Origin: Candidatus Poseidoniales archaeon | GTDB lineage: Archaea > Thermoplasmatota > Poseidoniia > Poseidoniales > Poseidoniaceae | Reading direction: 5' to 3' | NCBI GenBank assembly: GCA_003602665.1 | Contig: QQSG01000045.1 | Coordinates: 7,387-14,277 of the forward strand | Length of the DNA: 6,891 nt | Shown: positions 5,887 through 6,891 of the stretch, piece after piece | How positions within the stretch are numbered: position 1 is the stretch's first letter | Layout of the letters: every line of letters begins with the position of its first letter | The notes under the pieces: generated by a model | What the model saw: only the letters and a program-made list of their open reading frames with translations | Told to the model about the DNA's origin: nothing | Database searches by the model: none | Position numbers and translations under genes: made by a program

Positions 5887-6891
5887 TCATTGCAGTCGAG
5901 ACCAAGAGCCATCGGAACCAACGTTCCATTGTTGTAATTCAGTACTGGCATCTACGTACCAACCTGTTTCTCCCTGATTGGTACCTGGTGCCGCTTGCAT
6001 GACTCCAATTTGAGTTGCTTTCACTGCAAGTTCGCTTCTCAATGCATCTTCGATGACAGGAGCAGATTCACCAGATGTAAGTGGCAGAGGAGATTTAAAT
6101 TCGGACTCTTCAAGGACATTGGATTCAGGTGATTCCTCTTCTCCGTCATCTTCTTCATCCTCATACTCGTACTCATCTTCGTATTCATCCCATGCCTCTT
6201 CTTTGGAATTACCTCTACGAATCAAAACGATAAGGACTGCGAAAATCATCAGCAAAAAGACGAGACCGATGGACATAGCGGTGTTTGTTGAACCGAGAGC
6301 ACCTCCTAAGAGGACTGATTCAACATCGTAAAACTGTTGGGAGATCAGACCCTGCCAAGCGACGGTGCATGAACGATCAGTGCCTGCATCTTCGAGTTCG
6401 ATTTCCCATGTATCCGACTTTACGTGACTGGCCTTTCCAGATGAACACGTGATACTGGTTTTGTCAGGAACAACCTCAACTCTGTTCCCTTGGCTATCCT
6501 CCGCCCAAACCTTGAGCAAAGTGACTTCACCTTGGCTCAAAGACTCGTTACTCACCGAGGTTAGAACACGAACAGGTTCCCCCGGAAGAATTGTTAGCGG
6601 AAGAAAGATTGAGGCATTACCTTGTTGGAGTTCAATAGAATACGTCCCAGATATTACCCCATCAAGTTGCCAGTAGCCACGTCCTGTTGCAGAGGGTTCA
6701 ATTGAAACGAATCCTGACTCCACCAATTGAATATCTTCAGCAGGAGCAACGTTTCCGTGGACATCGACAATCTCCACGTAGAGGTCGCTTGGGACACCCG
6801 CAGTAATCGTCATCGTATCTCCTGCATCGGTAGCCAAGGTATTCTCAGAACCCGTGATTACATTGATACGAACTGCAGCAAATACTCCATC
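5887..6891 (-). CDS. Ig-like surface protein with C-terminal membrane anchor and acidic tail, N-terminus cut by window edge
   Basis: The frame is open from base 6891 to a TGA at 5887-5889, giving 334 residues of a protein whose start lies outside the window. A TTG at 6837 could be mistaken for a start, but the frame continues upstream of it with protein-like sequence. Counting from base 6891, residues 1 to about 190 are beta-rich and resemble bacterial Ig-like or invasin-type repeats (for example PSDLYVEIVDVHGNVAP and PVRVLTSVSNES). Two cysteines at 149 and 175 could pair within the last such domain. Residues 206-225 form a membrane helix, followed by RR and then a strongly acidic Tyr/Asp/Glu tract. 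The extreme C-terminus (about 309-333) carries GWYVD and, a few residues on, WNVGSDGSW, which resembles the short Trp-rich DUF2510-type motif. Topology should place the Ig-like part outside and the tail inside. Its ligand is unknown. It precedes the GH1 fusion in the same operon. Confidence 0.8.
   Translation of the reverse strand, partial: DGVFAAVRINVITGSENTLATDAGDTMTITAGVPSDLYVEIVDVHGNVAPAEDIQLVESGFVSIEPSATGRGYWQLDGVISGTYSIELQQGNASIFLPLTILPGEPVRVLTSVSNESLSQGEVTLLKVWAEDSQGNRVEVVPDKTSITCSSGKASHVKSDTWEIELEDAGTDRSCTVAWQGLISQQFYDVESVLLGGALGSTNTAMSIGLVFLLMIFAVLIVLIRRGNSKEEAWDEYEDEYEYEDEEDDGEEESPESNVLEESEFKSPLPLTSGESAPVIEDALRSELAVKATQIGVMQAAPGTNQGETGWYVDASTELQQWNVGSDGSWSRLQ
6133..6189 (-). repeat. 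Low-complexity acidic tract inside the surface-protein gene
   Basis: Nineteen codons just after the membrane helix encode only Asp, Glu and Tyr plus one Gly. They are built largely from repeated GAT/GAA/GAG/TAC-type triplets. On the plus strand this appears as a TC-rich run. Such a near-repetitive stretch is prone to length change by slippage. As protein it is probably a disordered, negatively charged cytoplasmic segment. Confidence 0.5.

Noticed and set aside
6053..6331. Plus-strand 92-codon frame with a long Ser/Tyr run
   Set aside because: It is the antisense reading of the acidic Tyr/Asp/Glu tract of the surface-protein gene. Its composition is fully explained by that.
6835..6837. TTG at 6837 as the start of the Ig-like gene
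   Set aside because: The frame continues upstream to the window edge with surface-protein-like residues and no stop, and no ribosome site is present. The gene is truncated by the window.
1..6891. CRISPR array, tRNA or rRNA genes, insertion sequence, or defence system
   Set aside because: No spaced direct repeats, cloverleaf candidates, transposase-like frames or terminal inverted repeats were found by eye, and nearly all the sequence is taken up by ordinary coding genes.

Overview
This AT-leaning window looks like a planktonic archaeal chromosome, most likely Marine Group II Euryarchaeota (Poseidoniales). That assignment is inference. It rests on tight gene packing, GGTGA/GGAGG-type ribosome sites, a possible TATA box with almost no leader, and a surface protein with Ig-like domains, a C-terminal membrane helix and a Tyr/Asp/Glu-rich tail. 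No rRNA, tRNA, CRISPR array, insertion sequence or integration signature was seen. The window is almost entirely coding, with no gap over about 60 bases.

Left block, minus strand (1-2021): a TPR-repeat protein of 273 aa is followed by a luciferase-like flavin/F420 monooxygenase that runs off the left edge. The monooxygenase is a real gene of at least 379 codons whose stop lies outside the window. The two probably form an operon.

Middle block, plus strand (2054-3916): a DNase I-type nuclease with an N-terminal membrane segment lies 12 bases upstream of a compact galactokinase-family sugar kinase (276 aa). The nuclease keeps all the catalytic residues of animal DNase I and its structural disulfide pair. 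The kinase overlaps the 3' end of the next gene by 33 bp, tail to tail.

Right block, minus strand (3884-6891): the C-terminal part of an Ig-like membrane-anchored surface protein (5' end outside the window) is followed 26 bases later by a 658-aa fusion. The fusion joins a complete glycoside hydrolase family 1 (GH1) beta-glycosidase to a complete sugar-1-phosphate nucleotidyltransferase, with essentially no linker.

The most interesting reading is that the kinase and the fusion make up a compact salvage route. GH1 would release a sugar from a beta-glycoside, the GHMP kinase would phosphorylate it at C1, and the nucleotidyltransferase would convert the sugar-1-phosphate into an NDP-sugar. All three catalytic sites look intact, but the sugar and nucleotide are unknown. 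Together with a secreted nuclease, this suits a heterotroph feeding on dissolved polymers and oligosaccharides.
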